Source of the DNA: Berberis thunbergii
Taxonomy: Eukaryota > Streptophyta > Magnoliopsida > Ranunculales > Berberidaceae
Length of the DNA: 64,000 nucleotides
Reading direction: 5' to 3'
Assembly: GCA_003290165.1 (NCBI GenBank)
Contig: QNQO01002038.1
Coordinates: 102,525-166,524, forward strand
Shown in pieces: positions 47,501 to 59,194 of this stretch. The notes below the pieces were generated by a model. It was given only the letters and a program-made list of their open reading frames with translations, had not been told where the DNA came from and did not search any database. A program made the translations under genes and the position numbers. How positions within the stretch are numbered: position 1 is the stretch's first letter; each line of letters starts with the position of its first letter.

Positions 47501-49470
47501 GCCACTCTTTAGTCTCAATGTCCAATTAATAATATATAGTGCCAACTAGTTATCCCTTATCACTTTCATCACCGTAATCATATAACGTGATTACCATCAA
47601 CCCAGTGAACTTTTATACACATCCCTACTAACTCAGATAAATAACCGTGTAATAAAAACATGATTTGTGAAGTGAAAATGATAAGACACAAAGATATGAG
47701 GGAATGCAGAACCCGAATTCAAAGAACTTTCATGATGGACATAACATTCATCTAAACATAATGGTGTCGAAAAATTGATCTAATGGTAAAAAAAATTTGC
47801 AAGTGGATAAAATCTAATAGTGGATAACAATAATGAGATGAGTTAGATCTCTCTTCCTAAATCTTCTTTGATTCCTTCTACTACACATATTGTCTGTTTT
47901 TTTCTCAATTTTTTCTCCCACTACTACTATATATTATTTGAAAAAAAAAATTACTTTAGCTATTGGCTAGACAGCTGAACAGCAAATAACAAATTGATAA
48001 CCTTAATAATTTTTATTTAATGAATGGACCCATTAAATTCTTCTTATGAATCCACTCATTAAATAAAAAATAACAAATAGCAGACCCATATCTAAGTCTC
48101 CTAATGTGGAAAAACAAAACTTCTTCTACTATATTAAATAAAAAACTGATGTGCTATCCAATCAAATCAAATAATATAGGGATGCAAATGCAATTCACTC
48201 GCTCATTCACATCCACCTGACCAAGAGGGACCAAAATTTGTCATTAGATTGAGATGTATAACTGTACCCCTTTATTCTAGCCAGCCACCGCTTGGTGGTA
48301 GACCCAAAATCACTGCCAACCACTTTTATGAGCTGAGTACCACTGTCAATCCTTGTCTCTTTTCGTGGAGATTTGGCAGCAAACGTGTTTCAAGAATTAA
48401 TCATTAATCTTATTGCTACCCTTTTTCAAAACCCTCTAGCTATTACTTTAACTCCATCAGTTTAGGTAGTAGACCGTATTGCCTTTGTTAACTTCGTCAT
48501 TCAAGCTTTATGCAATCCCTCTTATTTCAACATTGGACTGCAATTAAAATCAAATGCTATTTCTAAAGTGAAGTGCATGTTTCAAATTCACTTTCTCACT
48601 TAATTATTTTTATTTAATGACAATGTAATACAATATTAACATGTAATATTCATAATTGTAATACAATAGCACAGTATACAAATATATGGTTGTGCATATA
48701 ATGGAATGAAACGAGTGAGATTTATATTACAAACTAAAATTATAAGTTCCCTGATGATATGAGATACTTCCCTAGCCTGCGCACTTGCACTGAAAGGAGA
48801 TCCATGATAAGCTTCATTTTCCATGCATAAAAATTCTTCCTATGATTGAAAAATATCAATGGTGTCAAAAAATTGATCCAAGGATAGAAAAATTGCAAGT
48901 GGATGTATACATGGAACTCATTTTCCATATATATACATTTTTTTTTAACCAAGGGGCACCAATATATGACGAGCTCGCCTAAGGGATCAAATTCTCTTCA
49001 TGTGAGCATATCTTAATGAATATTTGGTTTAAGAAAAAGGACCACTTGCCCTGCTATTGGCTAGACAGCTGAACTCCTTAGGATAATAAAACCGATGACA
49101 CTATTTTATTCAATGAGTGGACACCAAATATTCAATAGATTTGCTTAATATTCTCATAACAAACACGTATTAGTTTTGGAAAGTAACACTTATTAGTCTT
49201 ATTTCAACATTGGAGTGCAATTGAAATCAAATACTATTTCAAATTCACTTTTCTCACACTATGGTAGATCTTAATTATTTTTATTTAGTGAGTGGACACC
49301 AAATAACTAACTGATGTGCTAACATTCCCATGCCATTGTCCAAGTGCATGTCAACTAGAAAACTGATGTTCACTGAGATTTCTTTTAAGATAACAACACC
49401 AAAAAGATATTTTTTTTTAAAAAAAATCCTGAAGATAATATACCATGCTCCCTTACCCGTGATTGAAATC
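47501..49470. other. Upstream region of gene 4
   Basis: Blocks such as ATGAGTGGACACCAAATA and TTTGGAAAGTAACACTTATT are shared with the upstream regions of genes 1 and 2. The uninserted forms of two MITE target sites are here: GCTATTGGCTAG (about 49,053) and ATTGGAGTGCAATTG (about 49,208). No other gene is seen. Confidence 0.5.
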
Positions 49471-49509
49471 CCAATGCATTGACACCTATGCGTCATCCTC
49501 AACTTTTGT

Positions 49510-49520
49510 CTATAAATATT
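49510..49520 (+). promoter_or_regulatory. TATA box of gene 4
   Basis: CTATAAATATT, 84 bp before the ATG at 49,594, followed by CTTAGCTAAGCCTAAAC as in the other copies. Confidence 0.7.
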
Positions 49521-49593
49521 CTCAACTCCTTAGCTAAGCCTAAACAAAGTGAGTCAGTAATATCCTCATATTCTTTCTCTCTCTCTCTTCACA

Positions 49594-52500
49594 ATGATTG
49601 CTTTATTGGTTTTCATTACATTGTCCTCCCTAAGCTTATCTCCTTCCCTTGTTACACCAACCAACTTTACAAATGTTGGTACAACCGAAGAAGCCACTGC
49701 TCTACTCAAATGGAAAGCCAGTCTTCACAACAATTCTTATCTCCTCCCTTCGTGGAATTCTTCCTCCAATGTTAATGCATGCAATTGGTTCGGGGTTTCT
49801 TGCAACAAGAATCATAGAGTAGTTGATTTATCTCTGTCAAGCTTGGGTTTGGTGGGTACTCTTCACGCTTTTGATTTTTCATTCCTTCCATACCTCCTTG
49901 GGTTAAATCTCAGCCACAACACCCTTTCCGGGTCTATTCCAATTCATATTGGTAATCTTTCTCGACTTAGTCTTCTTGATCTTTCATTCAATCAATTTTC
50001 AGGGGAAATTCCTTCAGAAATTGGTCAATTTTCCAAACTCCGTATATTATATCTTGACAACAATCAACATTCTGGTCATATTCCATCAGTGATTGGAAAT
50101 CTCAAATCTCTTGTGGACTTGGAGTTGTCTACCAATAATCTCACTGGTTCAATCCCCTCATCTTTTGGTAATTTGACTGAGCTGACCACTCTATACCTTT
50201 TCAGCAATAAACTTTCTGGCCACATTCCTTCAGAAATAGGAAATCTCAAATCTCTTGTGAAATTGGCGTTGTCTACCAATAATCTCACTGGTTCAATCCC
50301 CTCATTTCTTGGTAATTTGACTGAGCTGACCATTCTATACCTTTACTCCAATGCACTTTCTGGTCACATTCCTTCTGAATTAGGAAATCTCAAATCTCTT
50401 GTAGACTTGGATTTGTCTGCCAATAATCTCACTGGTTCAATCCCTTCATCTCTTGGTAATTTGACTGAGTTGACCACTCTGTACCTTCACAAGAATGCAT
50501 TTTCTGGTCACATTCCTTCAGAAATAGGAAATCTCAAATCTCTTGTGAAATTGGAGTTGGCTACCAATAATCTCACTGGTCACATTCCTTCAGAAATAGG
50601 AAATCTCAAATCTCTTGTGAAATTGGCGTTGTCTACCAATAATCTCACTGGTTCAATCCCCTCATCTCTTGGTAATTTGACTGAGCTGACCATTCTATAC
50701 CTTTACTCCAATGCACTTTCTGGTCACATTCCTTCTGAATTAGGAAATCTCAAATCTCTTGTAGACTTGGATTTGTCTGCCAATAATCTCACTGGTTCAA
50801 TCCCCTCATCTTTTGGTAATTTGACTGAGCTGACCACTCTATACCTTTTCAGCAATAAACTTTCTGGCCACATTCCTTCAGAAATAGGAAATCTCAAATC
50901 TCTTGTGAAATTGGCGTTGTCTACCAATAATCTCACTGGTTCAATCCCCTCATTTCTTGGTAATTTGACTGAGCTGACCATTCTATACCTTTACTCCAAT
51001 GCACTTTCTGGTCACATTCCTTCTGAATTAGGAAATCTCAAATCTCTTGTAGACTTGGATTTGTCTGCCAATAATCTCACTGGTTCAATCCCCTCATCTC
51101 TTGGTAATTTGACTGAGTTGACCACTCTGTACCTTCACAAGAATGCATTTTCTGGTCACATTCCTTCAGAAATAGGAAATCTCAAATCTCTTGTGAAATT
51201 GGAGTTGGCTACCAATAATCTCACTGGTCACATTCCTTCAGAAATAGGAAATCTCAATCTCTTGTGAAATTGGCGTTGTCTACCAATAATCTCACTGGTT
51301 CAATCCCCTCATCTCTTGGTAATTTGACTGAGCTGACCATTCTATACCTTTACTCCAATGCACTTTCTGGTCACATTCCTTCTGAATTAGGAAATCTCAA
51401 ATCTCTTGTAGACTTGGAGTTGTCTACCAATAATCTCACTGGTTCAATCCCCTCATCTTTTGGTAATTTGACTGAGCTGACCACTCTATACCTTTTCAGC
51501 AATAAACTTTCTGGCCACATTCCTTCAGAAATAGGAAATCTCAAATCTCTTGTGAAATTGGCGTTGTCTACCAATAATCTCACTGGTTCAATCCCCTCAT
51601 TTCTTGGTAATTTGACTGAGCTGACCATTCTATACCTTTACTCCAATGCACTTTCTGGTCACATTCCTTCTGAATTAGGAAATCTCAAATCTCTTGTAGA
51701 CTTGGATTTGTCTGCCAATAATCTCACTGTTTCAATCCCCTCATCTTTTGGTAATTTGACTGAGCTGACCACTCTATACCTTTTCAGCAATAAACTTTCT
51801 GGCCACATTCCTTCAGAAATAGGAAATCTCAAATCTCTTGTAGACTTGGATTTGTCTGCCAATAATCTCACTGGTTCAATCCCCTCATCTTTTGGTAATT
51901 TGACTGAGCTGACCACTCTATACCTTTTCAGCAATAAACTTTCTGGCCACATTCCTTCAGAAATAGGAAATCTCAAATCTCTTGTAGACTTGGATTTGTC
52001 TGCCAATAATCTCACTGGTTCAATCCCCTCATCTTTTGGTAATTTGACTGAGCTGACCACTCTATACCTTTTCAGCAATAAACTTTCTGGCCACATTCCT
52101 TCAGAAATAGGAAATCTCAAATCTCTTGTGAAATTGGCGTTGTCTACCAATAATCTCACTGGTTCAATCCCCTCATTTCTTGGTAATTTGACTGAGCTGA
52201 CCATTCTATACCTTTACTCCAATGCACTTTCTGGTCACATTCCTTCTGAATTAGGAAATCTCAAATCTCTTGTAGACTTGGATTTGTCTGCCAATAATCT
52301 CACTGGTTCAATTCCTCGAGAAATAGGCAACCTGACAAATTTGATCAAACTGCTACTGCATCATAACAAGTTCACTGGTGATTTATCACAACATGTATTG
52401 TGCAACGGTGGGTCACTCGTATACTTCTCAGCAAATCAGAACCAAATTACAAGTCTAGTCTTTGAAGGCTTGACAAATTGCAGAAGCTTAAAAAGAATTC

Positions 52501-54598
52501 GCCTAGATGAGAATAAACTCTTTGGAGATATATCACAATTCCTGATTAGTGATTATCACAATGTGGAATACATTGATTTGAGTCATAACCAATTGCATGG
52601 GGAGCTTCCACGAAATTGGGGGCGGTGGCATCGGCTATCAAGCGTGAAACTCTCTAACAATGAATTTACTGGCGGGCTAGCTGGTATGTTTGCTGAGTTA
52701 ACTAGACTACGATTGCTCGACCTTTCCTCAAATCATTTACAACTAACAATACCGAAAGAAGTCGGGAAGATGATCTCTTTGTTTAAGTTGAATTTGAGTC
52801 ATAATCGATTGCATGGTCTGATTCCGCCTGAGATGGGGATGTTGTCCAGTCTTGAAGATCTTGATCTTTCTTCTAATGAAATGAGTGGCCCCATACCCAA
52901 TCAAATAGGGAGTTGTTCTAAATTGCTACGCTTAGATTTCAGTAGAAACCAATTCAATGAGAGCATTCCGCCACAATTGGGTAAGTTATCTTCCTTACAA
53001 ATCCTACTTGATCTCAGCCAAAACACAGTTAACGGAGAGATACCACAAGAATTGAGCCAGCTGAAAAAATTGGAGAAGTTGAACCTTTCACATAATAGGT
53101 TATCTGGTCAAATTCCTTCATCTTTTAGTGAGATGATCAGTTTGGAATTCGTTGATGTTTCTTACAATGACTTGGAGGGCCCTCTCCCAGATAACAAAGC
53201 TTTTCAGAAAACCTCCGTAGATGCTTTCAAAAATAACAAAGCCTTGTGTGGTGGCATCAAAGGCTTGAAACCTTGTCAGTTCTTAGCAGCAACCAACACA
53301 GATTATACAAATAATAGGAAGATCGGAATCGTGGTTATTGCCATTTTTTCGTTCTTGGGAACACTTTTTCTTGTATTTTCTCTTGTCGGATTTTTTTATT
53401 TGAATCGTCATTGGAAGTTAAAAGAAAGAATGGATCGCAGAGTGAAGTACCCAGAAATCTGTTTTGTGTGTGGAATTATGATGGGAAAATGGTATATGAT
53501 GACATCATTGCAGCGACAGATAACTTCAACTCCAAGTACTGTATTGGCAGTGGAGGATATGGAAATGTTTATAAAGCAGAACTATCCTCAGGTCAAGTAG
53601 TGGCTGTAAAGAAACTGCACCCTCTAGAAGATAGTGATTTGGTTGATTTGAGATCATTCCAAAATGAGATGCATGTATTAGCAGAAGTTCGACACCGGAA
53701 CATTGTGAAGTTGTACGGGTTATGTTCACATGTTCGACACTCATTTTTGATTTATGAGTATTTGGAGATGGGGAGTCTAGCTAAGATCTTGACCGATGAT
53801 GAAGCTGCACAGAAGATGGATTGGTCCAAAAGAACAAATGTTGTCAAATGTGTAGCGCGTGCCTTATCGTTTCTACACCATCATTGCTCGCCACCGATTG
53901 TTCATCGAGACTTGTCCAGTAACAATGTTTTGTTGAATTCAGAGTACGAAGCATTTGTTTCAGATTTTGGTATTGCAAGAATTCTAAAGCCGGACTCATC
54001 TAATTGGACAACACTTGCAGGAACGTATGGATATCTAGCCCCAGGTAACATCACATATTTCATCTCGTCAATTATAAGACTCATTATTTAACTTAACTCC
54101 CTCTTCCTTTTTTTTTTTTGGTTCCATGGACGTGAATAGTTAGTTAACTATGATATATTAGGTACATTTATGTACAAATTAGAAATGAAGTTGCAGTCAT
54201 TTTTTTATTAATTACAAAATTTTATATGTACAAGAAACTATTTGAACTACGTACCAAAATTTATGACGTGTAACTGACATAAAATGCAAATAACAAAAAC
54301 AATTTTCTTTCTTGTAGAGCTTGCTTTCACAATGAGGGTGACCGAAAAATGTGACGTATACAGCTTTGGGGTGCTATCATTGGAAGTGATAATGGGAAGA
54401 CATCATCAGGATCTCATATCTTCCGTTACATTGTTTCAAAACATTCACTTGAAGGATATACTAGACCAACGCATTCCACCCCCTGCAGATCAAGTCCTCA
54501 AGGATGTCATTTTTATTGTACAATTGGCTATTTCATGCTTACATGTCAATCCCGAACATCGTCCTACCATGGAAACTATATCTCTGGAATTATCATAA
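49594..54598 (+). CDS. MIK2-type LRR-RLK with expanded ectodomain (gene 4), two 1-bp frameshifts
   Basis: Signal peptide ([12 protein letters not shown]), LRRNT ([14 protein letters not shown]) and about 47 LRRs, against about 25 in gene 2. Then the [12 protein letters not shown] motif, a membrane helix, and a complete kinase with [33 protein letters not shown] and APE (split by the intron 54,045-54,317). Exon 2 is 54,318-54,598. Two single-base losses break the frame: near 51,256 (CTCAATCTC against CTCAAATCTC) between LRRs 20 and 21, and near 53,426 (AAAGAAAGAA against AAAGAGAAGAA) just after the membrane helix. If both were errors, the product would be a receptor of roughly 1,570 residues with an RD-type kinase. 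As given it yields three frames (49,594-51,267; 51,264-53,600; 53,411 on). The kinase is the best preserved in the window. Confidence 0.9.
50182..52320. repeat. Higher-order LRR repeats in gene 4 (648-bp and 144-bp units)
   Basis: A 648-bp block (216 residues, nine LRRs) starting at CTGACCACT recurs at 50,182, 50,830 and 51,477; the third copy is partial and offset by the 1-bp loss. Two-LRR units of 144 bp then repeat from about 51,750 to 52,190 ([19 protein letters not shown] with [17 protein letters not shown], three times). The units look nearly identical in DNA. Confidence 0.95.
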
Positions 54599-55560
54599 TC
54601 TTTTGAACCACCTTTGGGCCATGAAAAGTATGACAGAATAACATTTGGCAAGATTTCAAAAGTTGCTGGTAGGGAGGAATTTTAGTTTCTTCTTGTTGTA
54701 TGCATGTATGTGGAAGTTTTTCTTCATAATGAATTTGATGATTAATGTTCATATCGATCTCTAGTGTTTTTTATCTTATTTTATTTTATTTGTTCCACCT
54801 TTTCAATGTTTCCCTAGGAGTTGTTTCTTTTCACCCAAACTCGATCGGCATCAAATATCAAAACTTATTATTTATCAATTTTTGAATATTGAAAATTCAG
54901 CTTATGCAACAATGGCATGTTTATCAATTTATCAATTTCTGAATATTGAATATTTAAATTTATCAATTTCTGAATATTGAATATTGAATATTTAAATCTC
55001 TCTTTATGCAACAATGACATTTTTTTTTCTTCTTCCAGTTCAACCTAAATTTGCTTTATCCAGTCTGATTTGTAGTTTAGCTTATTTATGTTATATGATG
55101 AGATGAAGTTGTAACATTTATAAATGAAGACAACCTACTTTAAGAATATACCTTGTCTGAAGTAAGCAAGACAGAGCTAATATATCATTGAAGGGGGACT
55201 TTTGCCATAACTCGTCTGTAGTATATTCATCTTCATATCAAAGCAAATTTTATGCATACCGCCCTCCTCTACAATTTCCTTTGTAGTGGGCAGAGCTTTA
55301 GTCCATTTTAACCAGAGCAGTAGTTTCCCTGGTACTGGGATAGTGCTGAGCAGGTTTGGGCAATTGGGTTAGGCACTTCTAGATTGGAGAGAGCGAAGAG
55401 TTGTCATAGAAGGGAGTTTCCCAGGTATCGGGAATATTACGCTTTCATATTTGTATTAGAGAGGACTGTACCAAATTTCCATCAATAATATTGCCCCAAT
55501 CAAAAGAGAGAAGAAGACTCTTCATGCCTATAAAATATGATGAGACATCAAATAGAAACG
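54599..55560. other. 3' flank of gene 4
   Basis: Like the flank after gene 2 and the 35.34-kb scar. It lacks about 50 bp (CCAACTACTAGATAAAG...) present after gene 2. No gene recognised. Confidence 0.5.
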
Positions 55561-56643
55561 ATGACACGGTTGCAGATATATAGAATGTATAGAGCACATG
55601 AAGCTACTGCTTACTTTTATAAAAAATAAATAAATAAGAAAAAATAACCTTTGCACAATGGGCTTCAACACTACGAAGAGAGCTTTAGTCCATTTTAACC
55701 AAATTTTATGCATACCGCCCTCCTCAACAATTTCCTTATCAACAAGATATTCATGTACCCAATGGCCTAAACCTCTTGCATTAAGTGAGAATAAGCAGAC
55801 AATAGGGCAAATCACTAGTGAAAAAGAACGGGAGGTTACCACAATACAGACTCCCACGGCAGATGTTCCTCGAAGGTCCTCTCGAAGCAAGAAGACAAAT
55901 CCTAAATTCAGGTAAATGCTGATGATAATACAAGTAAAATGCAAATGCTTATTAGAACATTGTATGGATGCTAGCTTAGTGCTAGCATTCAATGGTTTTT
56001 ATATCAGGATTCATTGTGGTTCGTATCCTTACGACGACTTCTCCTACATCCTGGGGCCCACATTTGGGGCCCACATTAGGTATAAATCACGTCATGAGAG
56101 TGATTAAAGATTGATTGGTACTTATGAGGAAGACAAGTTATGGCAGGTCTATCATGCAACTACTTTAGTAGCAGAACACTTTGCAGGTTACTCCCCAACT
56201 TGGAGACGGTGATTCTAGAACTAATTAGGTTCTTAGTTGTAGATTTTAAGCAAGTTTTTTGTCGTGTGGATGCTGTAACGAGTGAATGTATGAGTGCTTG
56301 TAATTCATTTCTTAGGTTCGGGGATCCTAAATAACCCCGCTCGTTTTTCTTAAAAAAAAAAAAAAAAAAAAAAAAAGCTTGTTGATTAAGATCAAGGGAA
56401 ATTGTGTTACTCCTAACAACTTTAGCTACTGAAGAACCCCTCCATCAGTTCATTCTTCTTGTGTTATTTTGTAAAGAGTTTTTGTGGCTAGTACATGTAT
56501 ATGTATATATATATATATAAGCTCGTACTAGACATGAACAAGTAGTACTTGTTGATCTGCGTAAAAGTATATCTAATACTTGTGAATCTCAAGGGAATGA
56601 ATATGTTTTAGTGGATCTTTTCTCAAAGAAAAATACTGTCTCA
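55561..56643. other. Intergenic with unassigned short frames
   Basis: The frame at 55,658-55,915 has an 85-residue product ending in RRSSRSKKTNPKFR, and another lies at 56,140-56,334. Neither resembles a protein I know, and neither is in the paralogous flank, so this is sequence specific to this copy. A poly(A) run is at 56,351-56,376 and a TA microsatellite at about 56,501-56,518. Confidence 0.35.
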
Positions 56644-56652
56644 ATCTCTAAT

Positions 56653-56796
56653 GGGAAACTCTAATTGGCGAGGAAACGGGCGAGGGAGGGGGTGGAACCC
56701 TCGATCACCCTCGAGATGCGTGAATGCACACATCTCGAGGGGGTGGAGGGTTTCACCTCCCTCCCTCGCCCGTTTCCTCGCCAATTAGACAAGCCC
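56653..56796. mobile_element. Near-perfect foldback MITE, 9-bp target duplication
   Basis: CTAATTGGCGAGGAAACGGG and its inverse CCCGTTTCCTCGCCAATTAG frame a palindrome with CTCGAG at both shoulders of the centre. ATCTCTAAT is duplicated at 56,644-56,652 and 56,797-56,805. The empty site ATCTCTAATAAAGAATAAAG is at about 36,633. This is the best-preserved hairpin of the family in the window. Confidence 0.9.
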
Positions 56797-56805
56797 ATCT
56801 CTAAT

Positions 56806-58905
56806 AAAGAATAAAGATATGCAATGACTATGTAAATTAATTCACCCTACTAATGGAGTGGATTAATGAATTTAATTTGTCCTGTTTAGCTTCAAGGTCT
56901 TGCCATATATATAACCACTTAACCCTACCTTAGCACATACAAATTGCAGACTTAAAATGACTCTCGATCCTTTCTTATTCAGTGTAAGTTATTGTCTCAA
57001 TCTCTATTAAAGACCCTACTAATGGAGTGGATTGATGGATTCGAGTTTGTCCGGTTTAGCTTCAAAGTCTTGCCATTTATATAACCACACAACCCTACCT
57101 TAGCACATGCAAATTGCAGACTTGGAATGACTCTCAATCCTTTCTTATTCAGTGTAAGTTATTGTCTCAATCTCTATTAAAGACCTTACTAATGGAGTGG
57201 ATTGATGGATTCGAGTTTGTCCGGTTTAGCTTCAAGGTCTTGCCATTTATATAACCACTCAACCCTACCTTAGAACATACAAATTGAAGACTTGGAATGA
57301 CTTTCAATCCTTTCTTATTCAATGTAAGTTATTGTCTCGATCTCTATTAAAGATATGTAATAACTATGTCAATCCGTCGTGTTCACCCTACTAATGGAGT
57401 GGATTGATGGATTCGAGTTTGTCCGGTTTAGCTTCAAGGTCTTGCCATTTATATAACCACTCAACCCTACCTTAGCACATACAAATTGCAGACTTAAAAT
57501 GACTCTCAATCCTTTCTCATTCAGTGTAAGTTATTGTCTCAATCTCTATTAAAGACCCTACTAACGGAGTGGATTGATGGATTCGAGTTTGTCCGGTTTA
57601 GCTTCAAAGTCTTGCCATTTATATAAACACTCACATACAAATTGCAGACTTGGACTGACTCTCAATCCTTTCTTATTCAGTGTAAGTTAATGTCTCAATC
57701 TCTATTAAAGATATGCAATGACTATGTCAATCCATCGTGTTCACCCAACTAATGGAGTGGATTGATGGATTCGAGTTTGTCCGGTTTAGCTTCAAGGTCT
57801 TGCCATTTATATAACCACTCAACCCTACCTTAGCGAATACAAATTGCAGACTTGGAATGGCTCTCAATCCTTTCTTATTAAATGTAAGTTATTGTCTCAA
57901 TCTCTATTAAAGATATGCAATGACTATGTCAATCCGTCGAGTTCACCCTACTAATGGAGTGGATTGATGGATTCGAGTTTGTCCGGTTTAGCTTCAAGGT
58001 CATGCCATTTAAATAATCACTCAACCTTACCTTATCACATACAAATTGCAGACTTTGAATGACTCTCAGTCCTTTCTTATTCATTATAAGTTAATGTCTC
58101 AATCTCTATTAAAGATATGCAATGACTATGTTAATCCGTCGTGTTCACCATACTAATGGAGTGGATTGATGGATTCGAGTTTGTCCGGTTTAGCTTCAAG
58201 GTCTTGCCTTTTATATAACCACCCAACCCTACCTTAGCACATACAAATTGCAGACTTGGAATGACTCTCAATCCTTTCTTATTCAGTGTAAGTTATTGTC
58301 TCAATCTCTATTAAATACCCTACTAATGGAGTGGATTGATGGATTCGAGTTTGTCCGGTTTAGCTTCAAGGTCTTGCCATTTATATAACCACTCAACCCT
58401 ACCTTAGCACATACAAATTGCAGACTTGGAATGACTCTCAATCCTTTCTTATTTAGTGTAAGTTATTGTCTCAATTTCTATTAAAGATATGTAATGACTA
58501 TGTCAATCCGTCATGTTCACCCTACTATTGGAGTGGATTGATGGATTCGAGTTTGTCCGGTTTAGCTTCAAGGTCTTGCATTTATATAACTACTCAACCC
58601 TACCTTATCACATACAAATTGTAGACTTGGAATGACTCTTAATCCTTTCTTATTCAGTGCAAGTAATTACTGTCTCAATCTCTATTAAAGATATGCAATG
58701 ACTATGTCAATCGAGGATGTTCACCCTACTAACGGAGTGGATCCATGGATTCTAGCTTGGCATATTTAGCTTCAAGGTCTTGCCATTTATATAACCACTT
58801 AATCCTACATAAGCACATACAAATTGCAAAGACTTGGAATGACTTCTCAATCCTTTCTTATTCAGTGTAAGTTAAATGTCTCAATCTTTATTAAAGATAT
58901 GCATG
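56806..58905. repeat. ~200-bp tandem array 3 (about 11 units)
   Basis: Same unit types as array 2 (about 202 and 170 bp) with the same flanking order. It ends in GATATGCATG and then the gene-proximal block leading to the gene 5 promoter. It is a shorter relative of array 2. Confidence 0.95.
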
Positions 58906-59106
58906 TTTCCAATGTCCACATGCTATGTCAACTAGAAAAGGACACAATGAGGAAAGAGGGTGACATGCAAGGATGTTCACATGGATTTTTTTAGGTTAAC
59001 AACACCAAAAAGATATTTTAAAAAACTGAATATAATATAGTATGCTCCATGGCACGTGATTGAAATCCCAATGATATGACGCCTATGCCTCATCCTCAAA
59101 TTGTGT

Positions 59107-59117
59107 CTATAAATATT
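59107..59117 (+). promoter_or_regulatory. TATA box of gene 5
   Basis: CTATAAATATT, 88 bp before the ATG at 59,195. The following TTGAACTCCTTAGCTAAACC matches the promoter stranded at 21.7 kb. Confidence 0.7.
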
Positions 59118-59194
59118 TTGAACTCCTTAGCTAAACCTAAACAAAGCGAGTCAGTAATACCCTCTTTCTATTTCCCTCTCTCTCTCTCTTCACA

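Noticed and set aside
51659..52204. 181-residue minus-strand frame in gene 4
   Set aside because: Antisense shadow of the 144-bp LRR repeats. Similar shadows occur at every unit of the array.
55658..55915. 85-residue frame ending RRSSRSKKTNPKFR as a gene
   Set aside because: No recognised homology, no conserved counterpart in paralogous flanks, no promoter context. Mentioned only as an unassigned frame.
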